Source: Bacteroidales bacterium (GTDB taxonomy: Bacteria; Bacteroidota; Bacteroidia; Bacteroidales; JAUNSR01). Taken from it: a stretch of 64,000 bases of DNA. The translations under genes were made by a program, and so were the position numbers. Positions 1-8,467 of the stretch are shown in pieces. The notes under the pieces were generated by a model. The model was not told where the DNA came from and ran no database searches. It saw nothing but the letters and a program-made list of their open reading frames with translations. Numbering within the stretch: position 1 is the first letter of the stretch; the number at the start of each line of letters is the position of its first letter. The stretch is from NCBI GenBank assembly GCA_030539115.1, contig JAUNSR010000014.1:1-64000 (forward strand), written 5' to 3'.

Positions 1-1021
1 TTCTCATATCCCAATATTGGTTTCTTGCCCTGAAAATATCCAAAGCAGAATAGATAGCATGACGGAAAGACTCTTCAGAGGCTAAATTTTTGCCAGCAAT
101 TTCATAAGCGGTGCCATGAGCCGGAGATGTTCTAACCAAAGGAAGTCCTGCGGTATAGTTTACGCCATCTTCCATAGCTATTGTCTTAAAGGGAGCAAGG
201 CCCTGATCATGATACATTGCAAGAATTGCATCGAAAGCCTTATAGTTTTCAGAACCGAAAAATCCATCTGCCGCATAAGGGCCAAAACAAAGAATACCAT
301 TCTCCTGAGCATCTTTCATTGCAGGAATAATTTCATCTTTTTCCTCACTGCCAAGAAGTCCATCCTCGCCGGCATGAGGGTTGAGAGAAAGAACGGCAAT
401 ACGTGGAGCCTGAATGTCAAAATCCTGCTTTAAAACATTGTTTAATATACGCAGTTTTAATGATAAAGAATCCTTTGTTATAAGTGACGCAACATCTTTC
501 AATGGAACGTGAGTTGTGGCAAGGGCAACTCTTAAAGTATCGTTCATTAAAATCATCAAAGACTTTTTTCCTTTGCCAACTCTATTTTCCAAATACTCGG
601 TATGCCCCGGAAAAGAGAATGACTCTGATTGTATATTATGCTTATTGATTGGAGCAGTAACAAGGACATCGAAAAGGCCTTTTTCATACTCTTCAAGAGC
701 CTTTTCCAAGGCTTGATAAGAGGTCTCTCCTGCTTGCTGGGTAGACTTTGACAGTTCCACTTTGACATCATCGTCAATACAGTTGACTATATTAAGAGCG
801 CCATCGACAGCTTCCTGTGCGCTGCTTATTACATTAAAAGTAAGAGGCGGCATTTCGAGAGCCTTTCTGTGATAAGCGGCAACTTTTGAGGAGCCATAAA
901 CAATAGGAGTGCATAATTCCACTATACGTGGGTCAGAGAGTGTTTTTAGAATAACCTCATAGCCTATTCCATTGATGTCGCCCTGAGTTATGGCGACTTT
1001 TATCTTTGCAGATTCTTCCAT
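1..1021 (-). CDS. pdxA: 4-hydroxythreonine-4-phosphate dehydrogenase (partial, C-terminus cut by window edge)
   Basis: NAD-dependent enzyme of the DXP-dependent pyridoxal 5'-phosphate pathway. It oxidises 4-phosphohydroxy-L-threonine, and the product decarboxylates to the amino ketone used by PdxJ. About 340 codons are open from the ATG at 1021 to the left edge, where no stop is reached. The PdxA metal-site signatures are visible: PGHTEYL (near residue 139), NPHAGE (near 215) and YHDQGLAPFK (near 269). The N-terminus reads KVAITQGDINGIGYEV, which resembles the family's nucleotide-site start. It lies 10 bp downstream of the DUF4837 gene on the same strand, so the two are probably cotranscribed. 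The family in Bacteroidales is usually about 360 residues, so only a short tail should be missing. Confidence 0.93.
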   Translation of the reverse strand, partial: MEESAKIKVAITQGDINGIGYEVILKTLSDPRIVELCTPIVYGSSKVAAYHRKALEMPPLTFNVISSAQEAVDGALNIVNCIDDDVKVELSKSTQQAGETSYQALEKALEEYEKGLFDVLVTAPINKHNIQSESFSFPGHTEYLENRVGKGKKSLMILMNDTLRVALATTHVPLKDVASLITKDSLSLKLRILNNVLKQDFDIQAPRIAVLSLNPHAGEDGLLGSEEKDEIIPAMKDAQENGILCFGPYAADGFFGSENYKAFDAILAMYHDQGLAPFKTIAMEDGVNYTAGLPLVRTSPAHGTAYEIAGKNLASEESFRHAIYSALDIFRARNQYWDMR

Positions 1022-1031
1022 TATATTAAAT

Positions 1032-2057
1032 TTATTTTGTAACAACGACAGGAATTTCAGGCAATTCTGTTTCCTGTGGCAATTGAAGAGTATATAATGC
1101 TGCTTCCAATTGTCTTAGATTATTTCTTTTAGCCTTTTTAGGTGAATAAAGAAATGCCTCTACAGTTATTATACGGTTATTTACTTCATCAAGACGAGTG
1201 TGACTTACAAAAGGGCCACCCATCGCATCACCTTCAACATCCCAAAGGCCTCTTACCTCAGCAACATATTTGTTGTTGAAATTCAGCACTCTCAATGAAG
1301 GATCAACAGCTTTGGATGTTTTCATATATGAACCATCAACAGAACCGGGAATATTATATTTCATGATTGAGTCACGGCGTGCAATAATTTTATCCAAAGA
1401 AAATGCATCTTCTTCTGTATATGGCACAGAATAGACAACTAAATCCATTCTTAATGCCTGACTGTTTGAAATCCAGAAGAAATTGTTTCTTTTTTTCATT
1501 TGAACAAGCTCGGTAGGAATATTCATTTCCACTCCAAGAAGGTCGGCAAGCTGTTCAGAAGCATCTTTATTGAAATTTTTCTTAAGATATTTTACTCTTC
1601 TGTTAATCTCTGTATTTACAAAGAAATTTATCATTACATCTTTATTCTCAGGAATAAAAGTCTCTAAACTTTTAATGTCCGGAGTTTTAAGATAAAGTAT
1701 CATCTGACCTTGAGACCAGACATCTTTGGTAAATGAAAATTTTGGCTGGGTATAGATATCGCCAACTTCAACAAACATAATGTTCCTAACCGGCTTGATG
1801 ATGTTGTCAAAATGCTGCGGGTCAACAAAACTGAATCTAAAGTTTTGCTCTCTTTGGGGTAAGCCAACCATTTCAGAAGTGTAAACCTCTTTAATAGCCT
1901 TTCCTGCTTCAGAATTCCATTCACCCTCCGGCAAAACTACGTATATTTCATAGGGAGAGCCTGTGGCAACCGGCAATGCATTGAATTTTCCTTTACATCC
2001 GGTCACTATAAAAGCACATAGCACAATTAACGGAATAATTATTTTTGATTTCATCAT
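1032..2057 (-). CDS. DUF4837 family lipoprotein
   Basis: A 341-residue exported protein of unknown function. A hydrophobic signal peptide ends in a lipobox VTGC with Cys21 as the predicted lipidated residue, so it should be membrane anchored. The segment GSPYEIYVVLPEGEW, followed by VGLPQREQNFRFSFVDPQHFDNIIKPVRNI, resembles the Bacteroidota-specific DUF4837 family as I remember it. No catalytic motif is evident. It starts with two consecutive ATG codons; either could be used. It sits upstream of pdxA with a 10-bp gap and about 150 bp downstream of rlmN, so the three may form one unit. Family assignment is from recall of sequence character, not a search. Confidence 0.75.
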   Translation of the reverse strand: MMKSKIIIPLIVLCAFIVTGCKGKFNALPVATGSPYEIYVVLPEGEWNSEAGKAIKEVYTSEMVGLPQREQNFRFSFVDPQHFDNIIKPVRNIMFVEVGDIYTQPKFSFTKDVWSQGQMILYLKTPDIKSLETFIPENKDVMINFFVNTEINRRVKYLKKNFNKDASEQLADLLGVEMNIPTELVQMKKRNNFFWISNSQALRMDLVVYSVPYTEEDAFSLDKIIARRDSIMKYNIPGSVDGSYMKTSKAVDPSLRVLNFNNKYVAEVRGLWDVEGDAMGGPFVSHTRLDEVNNRIITVEAFLYSPKKAKRNNLRQLEAALYTLQLPQETELPEIPVVVTK

Positions 2058-2204
2058 AAAAGTAGTGTATGATTATATGTAAGATTATTATCGTTATATT
2101 ATTTTTAAAAGTAAATTAAAAGATTTCATTGCCAAAGTCATAGATATAAAAAAGAGACTTTGTATAGTTAATATTTAATAAATATGTTATTTATATTAAG
2201 AAAA

Positions 2205-3251
2205 CTAAATTTCAGGGGAATTATCCTGTTGCTTTTTCTTTTGTTCAAGTGTTGAAAGCATACCACAGGCTGCAAATATATCTTCCCCTCTTGAGGAACG
2301 AATAGTACAGGTAATTCCATGGGAAGTTAGATAATCTCTAAATTCAATCATTGAATTCTCATCAGATGTTTTAAGTTCCACATTTGGGATTGCATGAAAG
2401 CGAATAAGATTTACTCTGCAGCTCATACCTTTTAATAGTTTCACTAACTCAGCTGCATGACGCAGTGAATCATTAAAGCCATTAAACATTATATATTCGA
2501 AAGATAAACGTCTTTGTCTTGTAAAATCATATTTCTTTAACAATTTAATGACATCATACATCGGCCAAGCCTTTTCAACCGGCATAATTGAAAGTCTTTC
2601 TTCAGGAAAAGGTGAATGAAGACTTACGGCAAGATGGCAATGATTTTCATTGAGAAAACGCTCGAGATTGCTCAATAGACCAATAGTTGATACAGTGATG
2701 CGTTTTGGACTCCATCCATAACCCCAATCAGAGGTTAGAATTTCCAATGTTTTAAATAGCTGTTCCGAATTGTCCATAGGTTCACCCATTCCCATAAATA
2801 CCAAATTGGTTAATTTATCATTTTCAGGGATAGATTGAATTTGATTTATTATCTCATTTGAAGTTAGATTCCCATTGAATCCCTGCTTTCCTGTCATACA
2901 AAAAAGACAATTCATTTTACATCCCATTTGGGAAGAAACGCACAAAGTTGCTCTGTCATTGTCGGGAATATAAACAGCCTCCACAAATTTGTTAGTATCT
3001 GTTTTGAAAAGATATTTAATTGTTCCATCTACCGATTTGGCTGTAGAGGATGGTTGTGAAGCCCCTATTTCAAATTTTTCTTCAAGTAAAGATCGTTGTG
3101 ATTTTGAAAGATTTGTCATTTGGTCAATTGATGTAACCTTTTTCTGATACAGCCATTGTGCTATCTGTTTTGCAGCAAATGAGGGCATATTTAGCTTTGA
3201 GGCTATTTCTTTTAATTCAGTGAGGGTTTTACCTAATAAAAAATCTTTCAT
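2205..3251 (-). CDS. rlmN: 23S rRNA (adenine2503-C2)/tRNA (A37) methyltransferase, radical SAM
   Basis: Cytoplasmic radical-SAM enzyme that methylates C2 of A2503 in 23S rRNA and A37 of some tRNAs. The 348-residue length is normal for the family. The [4Fe-4S] motif CxxxCxxC is present as Cys111, Cys115 and Cys118 (GCKMNCLFCMT), and the second catalytic cysteine that becomes methylated is Cys329 in FAACGML. FMGMGEPMDN and RITVSTIGL are also typical of RlmN. A promoter-like element lies at 3455-3481 on the minus strand, leaving a leader of roughly 195 nt before the ATG. No operon partner lies upstream. Confidence 0.96.
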   Translation of the reverse strand: MKDFLLGKTLTELKEIASKLNMPSFAAKQIAQWLYQKKVTSIDQMTNLSKSQRSLLEEKFEIGASQPSSTAKSVDGTIKYLFKTDTNKFVEAVYIPDNDRATLCVSSQMGCKMNCLFCMTGKQGFNGNLTSNEIINQIQSIPENDKLTNLVFMGMGEPMDNSEQLFKTLEILTSDWGYGWSPKRITVSTIGLLSNLERFLNENHCHLAVSLHSPFPEERLSIMPVEKAWPMYDVIKLLKKYDFTRQRRLSFEYIMFNGFNDSLRHAAELVKLLKGMSCRVNLIRFHAIPNVELKTSDENSMIEFRDYLTSHGITCTIRSSRGEDIFAACGMLSTLEQKKKQQDNSPEI

Positions 3252-3641
3252 CGGGATAATTTAATTGTATGTTATTTTAATGCGAATAATCCTTCTAACT
3301 GCAGTCTTCAGATATTAATGATTAAAATAAATTGGTTTTAATTAGTTATATTATTGTATAACAAAACGATAAAGCATCTAAGCTGTTTTAAAGAAAAACT
3401 TAGTGAATAAGAAATTCTTTATTATACACCTATTTATTATTCTATAATAATCTACAAAGATAATGCAAGCCGAATTCAATAGGAATTTGAAAGTGCAAAC
3501 TTTCAAAATGCAATTGATGAGGCGAAGCTTATATTCTACAAAAATAATCTAAAAAGATTCATTAAAATTGGATTGAAACTTTTTTATTATTAATAGTCAA
3601 CAATTCACAAATAACAAATCTCTTTATAAGAATGTATTTGC
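3252..3641. other. Gene-free AT-rich stretch upstream of rlmN
   Basis: No open frame of note. It contains the rlmN promoter-like element (3455-3481, minus strand) and, at 3486-3507, a perfect 9-bp inverted repeat closed by a GCAA tetraloop. The rest is low-complexity A/T sequence that would be the rlmN leader on the minus strand. Confidence 0.6.
3455..3481 (-). promoter_or_regulatory. Promoter-like element of rlmN
   Basis: On the minus strand this reads TATTG, four bases, CGGCTTGC, two bases, then TATCTTTG, a match to the Bacteroidota -7 consensus TAnnTTTG. The same arrangement with identical spacing occurs twice before radA (59135-59161 and 59219-59245), which supports its being a functional unit. 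The start of transcription would fall near 3447. Confidence 0.55.
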
Positions 3642-3684
3642 AAAAAAAGAGGCCCTCTCTAAATTAAGAAGGCCTCCTTTTTAT
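3642..3684 (-). terminator. Rho-independent terminator after the PpiD-like gene
   Basis: A GC-containing inverted repeat (aggccctct / agaaggcct region) is followed on the minus strand by a run of T. It lies about 75 bp after the stop of the minus-strand PpiD-like gene. The arm is also followed by T residues on the plus strand. Confidence 0.7.
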
Positions 3685-3758
3685 TGGATAATATTCTAAT
3701 TAATAGAAATTTATTTTAAAGAAACGATTAAAATAAATTCACTTTAAGAATTTGTAAA

Positions 3759-5900
3759 TCAATAGAAATTAACTCTGTAATCCTGAATATCAGCACGGTT
3801 GCGAAGAACCTGCATAGATTGATACATCAGTCTGTAAGTTAAGTTTCCTTCTAAAGTTTGTTTTTCAGTTTCAGCATTGAAAGGAGCATCGCTCTCAGTT
3901 TTGTTGTAAACAGAATAAACATAAACAGCATTTTTGCCTGCAAGAGGAGCGCTTAACTGATTAGGTTGAGCAAAAGGAGCGGAACCGGAAAGAATAGCTT
4001 CGCTGCCAATTCCTGTAATACGGTTCGTGTTGAAAGTAACAAACTTTGCGGTATCAACGCTTGAACTCATAGCTTGAGCATAGTCGGCAAGAGAAGAAAG
4101 ATTCTTTGCGCTTAACTCCGCAACAATCTTTTCAGCTTTTTTAGGAGCGGCAAGTTCTCTTTTTATAGAAGACTCGACTTTTGCCAAAGGGGTATAACCG
4201 GCAGGAGTTTCGCCGACAACTGCAACAACGATAAATTTGTTTGTTGTTTCGAAAACTTCAGAAATTTTCCCCGGTTTGTTTTGGAATGCCCATCTAACTG
4301 CCTGACGTGCATCTTGAATAGTTCCAAGATTATAAGAGGCGCCGGATAAATTTGGTTCAATCATAATATTGTAGCCTTTTTCAGGAGCAGCTTTATCAAT
4401 CATCTCAATTGTATTGTTGACTGCAATAAACTGATTAATCTCACCATAAATCTTTTGGAAAGTACGGCTGCTTGGAGTTACAGCAACTGCATATTCAGCA
4501 ACTTTAGCTTTTTGAATATTTTTGGTTTTATCTGTTACCTGAGCGATACTTATGCCATAGGTTGTGCGGATAGTAAAGAATTTGTTTAAAGGAGCTTCAA
4601 AACAAGCATTCTTAAACTCAAGTCCAATACCTCTTAAAGCGGCAATCTCTGTAAACCAACCGATTTCACCACCGTTTTGAGCAGAATTTCTGTCAGCAGA
4701 AAATTCTAATGCAAGCTTTGCAAAATCTCCGCCGTTGTTCAAAACATTAAGAAGACTGTCTGCTAATTGCAAAGACTTGACTTCATCCTGCATAGGAATC
4801 ATGATGTGGCGTGCTTTTACTGAGTCCGGAGCTGAAGTTACAGCCATTAAACGGAACATTTTATAAGTATTTTCTTCAAGATATGGTCCATAAACATCAT
4901 CAACCTTACCGTTAAGAACAAATTGACGTTCATCTTCAGGGAAAGAATTAACAGCAACAAAAGCATCAAAATAAGGAGTTTCAGAATTTAGATTCACAAA
5001 ATCAGCAACATCTTTAGTTGTTGAAAATTCCTCACGAGCTTTAGTTATGTCTTCATTTGCCGCAGCAAAATCCTCTTCACTTGGAAGAATGTCTACTGAG
5101 AAATATTTTATAGACCTTGTAGCATCCTGTTTGAAGCGAAGATCTTTAACTTTATCATAATATTTTGTAATTTCTGATTTGCTTACTGTAACAGCAGAAT
5201 CAGGAATAGTGCTTAAGTTCTGCTTAGCATAAACAAAATCAACACTTGTAACGCCACCTTCAAACTGAGCTTTTACATCTAATGAATTAGGCATAATAAT
5301 ATTCGAAAGCATTGATGTGTATTTGTCCTCCAAACGTTGCTTTTTAATACTCTTTTCCCAAAACATCCAAAAACGACGAGCTTGTTCAAGCTCTGCACTT
5401 GCAGCTTGACCCTCAGCTCCAGCCTCAATGCTAACAACAGAATTAACAAAATTGGTTAATAATGTTTTGTCAAAAGCACCTGTTTCTTGATTTCTAAAAA
5501 ATGGCATTTGTTGAAGAATAGGAGAAATATGATCTCCGCTGACTAAGTCAGCAAGCTCAGCTTTAGAAACACTCATTCCAAGTTTTTCCGCCTCTTCACC
5601 AATCAAAGCCTCTCTGATAATGTTTTCATAAACCTGTTGGTTTATCTGTTGCACATATTCAGCAGGAAGAGAATTCTGACCGGACTGCATCTTGTAGATT
5701 TCAGTCATGTCATCGACATTCTTCTGGAAAGTTTCCGTTGTAACCCTCTCTCCATTAATAGTAACAACTTTATCCTGCGATTGCCTCCAGAAAGTTTGCC
5801 CTCCTGTAAAAAGGTCGCCGATAATAAAAGCAAATAAAGCAAGACCAATTGTTGTTACCAACAATCCTGCTTTACTTCTAATTTTCTCTAACGTAGCCAT
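3759..5900 (-). CDS. PpiD-like membrane-anchored peptidyl-prolyl isomerase/chaperone
   Basis: A 713-residue protein with one N-terminal membrane anchor (LLVTTIGLALFAFIIGDLF, near residues 13-31), a long SurA-type chaperone region and a parvulin-like PPIase domain around residues 360-460 (KARHIMIP ... NGGEIGWF ... FKNACFEAP ... TTYGISIAQVTD). It should face the periplasm and help outer-membrane proteins fold. I place the start at the ATG at 5900 (MATLEKIRSKAG), the normal PpiD start; the frame stays open for 20 codons upstream, but that extension looks non-coding. It is the last gene of the minus-strand lptC-CNNM-ppiD order and is followed by a terminator. PPIase activity is inferred. Confidence 0.88.
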   Translation of the reverse strand: MATLEKIRSKAGLLVTTIGLALFAFIIGDLFTGGQTFWRQSQDKVVTINGERVTTETFQKNVDDMTEIYKMQSGQNSLPAEYVQQINQQVYENIIREALIGEEAEKLGMSVSKAELADLVSGDHISPILQQMPFFRNQETGAFDKTLLTNFVNSVVSIEAGAEGQAASAELEQARRFWMFWEKSIKKQRLEDKYTSMLSNIIMPNSLDVKAQFEGGVTSVDFVYAKQNLSTIPDSAVTVSKSEITKYYDKVKDLRFKQDATRSIKYFSVDILPSEEDFAAANEDITKAREEFSTTKDVADFVNLNSETPYFDAFVAVNSFPEDERQFVLNGKVDDVYGPYLEENTYKMFRLMAVTSAPDSVKARHIMIPMQDEVKSLQLADSLLNVLNNGGDFAKLALEFSADRNSAQNGGEIGWFTEIAALRGIGLEFKNACFEAPLNKFFTIRTTYGISIAQVTDKTKNIQKAKVAEYAVAVTPSSRTFQKIYGEINQFIAVNNTIEMIDKAAPEKGYNIMIEPNLSGASYNLGTIQDARQAVRWAFQNKPGKISEVFETTNKFIVVAVVGETPAGYTPLAKVESSIKRELAAPKKAEKIVAELSAKNLSSLADYAQAMSSSVDTAKFVTFNTNRITGIGSEAILSGSAPFAQPNQLSAPLAGKNAVYVYSVYNKTESDAPFNAETEKQTLEGNLTYRLMYQSMQVLRNRADIQDYRVNFY

Positions 5901-6001
5901 TGTTTTATATGATTTATTATTATTTATTACATTTCTTAAACTTAGCGCACGAAGATACAAAAATTGAGTATAAAAAGAGTGGAAAGCTTAAAAAATTTGT
6001 A

Positions 6002-7264
6002 TTAGTGAAGGATTTTCATCTTAACTAACTCAATTTTAGCAGTTGCAATCTTAATAATTTTGAAAATGAAATTTCCAATTTCTATCTCGTCATTCAATTT
6101 TGGAATCTCTTGATAATAATTTAAAATAAATCCGGCAAGAGTTACATACTCATCTGATTCCGGAATATCCAAGTCAAACATTTCATTGAGCTTTTCTATC
6201 TCCATACGTCCGGAGATTTCATATTCATTCTCACCTATTTTTCTGGCAATATTGGTATTTGTATCATGTTCATCTTCAAAATCGCCAAAAATCTCCTCGA
6301 CTATATCCTCCATAGTAATCACACCGGCAGTCCCTCCAAATTCATCTATCACAACGGCAATGCTTCTTTTTTTGTCCAAAAGCTGTTTTAAAAGCTTGTT
6401 AACAGCCATAGTTTCAGTAACCAAAGGAATGGGTTTAATCTTTGAGCGCCAGTCTTCCGGACGCTTAAACATTTCGGATGAGTGGATATAACCGACAACA
6501 TTATCAATATTGTCATGATAAACAACGATCTTTGAGTGACCGCTGTCAATAAACATCTCCATGAGCATTTGAACTGAGGCATCATTGCTAATTGCAGTCA
6601 TCTCAGTACGGGGAATCATGCAATCTCTAACCTTTAAACTCGAAAAGTCAAGTGCATTTTGAAATAAAATCACCTCAGGATCGGTAGGAACGACATCAGA
6701 CTTTTCATCTATGCTTTGCTGTATAAAAAAGTCCAAATCGACTTTTGTCAAAAGTCCATGTTTTCCATCTTTTATAAGCTTTAATCCAAAAACCCTAAGT
6801 ATGGCTTTTGATAGAAATGTAACGAAAACGGATATCGGATAAAGGAAATAATAGATAAGCCAAAGAGGTATTGCAAAAAACTTAAGCCAAAAATTGGAAC
6901 TGATTTTAAAAATAGTTTTTGGCAGAAATTCTGCAGTAACCAAAATAATCAATGTTGAGGTTACGGTCTGAGTAAAAACTATAAAAGCCTCATTATCCCA
7001 AACCTTTGCAAACAACGGCTCCAAAAGTTTTGCCATAAGGATACCATAAATTACCAGTGCAATATTGTTTCCCACAAGCATTGTCGAGATAAACTGTTCA
7101 TAGTTTTTATAAAACACCGAAAGTATCCTGCTTGAAATGCCTTTTTTGTTTTTGTCAAGCTCGTATCTTACTTTGTTGGACGAAACAAAAGCAATCTCAA
7201 CTCCTGAGAAGAATGCTGAAAAAACAAGTGAAATAAGTATATATATAATGTATGTCGTATCCAT
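6002..7264 (-). CDS. CNNM/CBS-domain (HlyC/CorC family) transporter
   Basis: A 420-residue inner-membrane protein. The N-terminal DUF21/CNNM membrane domain has about four helices and motifs SGVEIAF and AEFLPKTIF. A CBS pair follows at about residues 205-330 (VRDCMIPRTEMTAI ... VVIDEFGGTAGVITMEDIVEEIFGDFEDE), then a C-terminal CorC/HlyC domain. Members are linked to Mg2+ or cobalt export; the older name 'hemolysin' is misleading, and some Bacteroidota members are annotated GldE. It sits between lptC and the PpiD-like gene on the same strand, with gaps of about 150 and 100 bp. The substrate cannot be read from the sequence. Confidence 0.88.
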   Translation of the reverse strand: MDTTYIIYILISLVFSAFFSGVEIAFVSSNKVRYELDKNKKGISSRILSVFYKNYEQFISTMLVGNNIALVIYGILMAKLLEPLFAKVWDNEAFIVFTQTVTSTLIILVTAEFLPKTIFKISSNFWLKFFAIPLWLIYYFLYPISVFVTFLSKAILRVFGLKLIKDGKHGLLTKVDLDFFIQQSIDEKSDVVPTDPEVILFQNALDFSSLKVRDCMIPRTEMTAISNDASVQMLMEMFIDSGHSKIVVYHDNIDNVVGYIHSSEMFKRPEDWRSKIKPIPLVTETMAVNKLLKQLLDKKRSIAVVIDEFGGTAGVITMEDIVEEIFGDFEDEHDTNTNIARKIGENEYEISGRMEIEKLNEMFDLDIPESDEYVTLAGFILNYYQEIPKLNDEIEIGNFIFKIIKIATAKIELVKMKILH

Positions 7265-7415
7265 TTATTATTAAAAAGGTATTAGTGGTATTGTATATTT
7301 TTCAGTAAAGTCTTTAATAAAAAGTATATATAATAAAACTTTGAATATTAGGGAAAAACCACAATGCTATTATTTGCAAAAAATAGCCAGACAAAATATT
7401 AAGCTTTTACTTCAA

Positions 7416-8096
7416 TCATTCCTCATGTTTGGGAAGATGGTTTTTTATATCCTCTCTTCTTAACGAATCATTAATTGCAACTTCAATTGCCAAGGAATCT
7501 GAATTTAAAGAATCGTTCAAATTCTGAGGCTGAGCCTGCCAGGGAATTTCTGCTGTTGAGTTGGTAAATTTATAATTTGACATTGTCTCATCCGACTCAA
7601 AACCCTGCCCTGTAGCAACAAAGTCATCTCTTACAATCTTAACAAATTTGTCAGAATATATCTTTTTTGAAATTTGATCCCAATAAAGAAGGTCTGTTGT
7701 GAAAGTAACATTATCCTTATTGATAACCTCTACATTACCTATCACCTTCCAAAGCTTTTTATTTTTGTAGAAATAGGCTGTATCGCCCCTCACACTTGCA
7801 ACTGTATTATATAAAGAGTCAAACTGTTCCAAATAAAACTTCTTTGGAAAAAGCCAATAAGGCTCCTGCGCCTTCTCATACATAATCCACTCTTTCGTAT
7901 CAAACTTGCATTTTGTGATTCCTGAATCAGAAACCAATGAAACAACATCAAGAGTAGTCATAGTAGGTACTTCCCTTTTATCCTTAAAAGAGTCGACAAC
8001 TTCATTAACAGGCTTACTGCAGCTAATTATCAATAAAAAAGACATTAATATAAGGAGAGGAAGAATATTTCTTCCATACAAAAAAAGTTTATTCAT
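7416..8096 (-). CDS. lptC: LPS export system periplasmic protein LptC
   Basis: A 226-residue lipoprotein-type LptC. The signal peptide ends in IISC with Cys26 as lipobox cysteine, followed by a beta-jellyroll-like region (KREVPTMTTLDVVSLVSDSGITKCKFDTKEWIMYEK, in pieces) typical of the Bacteroidota LptC family. LptC bridges the LptB2FG ATPase and LptA in lipopolysaccharide transport. In place of the inner-membrane helix of the E. coli protein it appears to have a lipid anchor. It is the first gene of the run towards the CNNM transporter and PpiD. The upstream stretch 8097-8302 should hold its promoter, but I see no clear TAnnTTTG box there. Confidence 0.82.
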   Translation of the reverse strand: MNKLFLYGRNILPLLILMSFLLIISCSKPVNEVVDSFKDKREVPTMTTLDVVSLVSDSGITKCKFDTKEWIMYEKAQEPYWLFPKKFYLEQFDSLYNTVASVRGDTAYFYKNKKLWKVIGNVEVINKDNVTFTTDLLYWDQISKKIYSDKFVKIVRDDFVATGQGFESDETMSNYKFTNSTAEIPWQAQPQNLNDSLNSDSLAIEVAINDSLRREDIKNHLPKHEE

Positions 8097-8302
8097 CTAC
8101 AAATAAGAAATTTCTCTCAGTTCTAATGTTCCCCGTATTTATTTAATAACAAAACAAGAAGGAATAATATGTCTAAGAATTACATTATGCACTAAACCGC
8201 AAAGTCAAACTATTTACTCGATAGGATTCTCAAAAATCATTGTCTAAATAATCAATTCAAACGACTAAATATAACAATTTCAAGATTTATGCAACAAAAT
8301 TA

Positions 8303-8363
8303 AAAAAGAAAAGCCATAAATTATATGGTTAGCATGAATTTCTAACCATATAATTTACGGCTT
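8303..8363 (-). terminator. Long-stem terminator after the TPR gene
   Basis: A 22-bp inverted repeat with one mismatch (arms aagccataaattatatgg... at 8311-8332 and its complement at 8342-8363) is followed on the minus strand by a T-rich run. It lies about 105 bp past the stop of the TPR gene. The remainder of 8097-8467 is AT-rich, shows no gene, and should include the lptC promoter. Confidence 0.75.
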
Positions 8364-8467
8364 ATAAATATTTTAATTATTTCAAAGAATATTCAAAAAT
8401 AGACAGATGCTTTAAAACAACAATTAAAGAGCCTCTTTCTAAACGAAACATTCTTAGATATACATAT

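Noticed and set aside
116..777. Small frames opposite or beside pdxA
   Set aside because: The minus-strand frame ending at 1021 carries all PdxA motifs continuously; the others are shadows.
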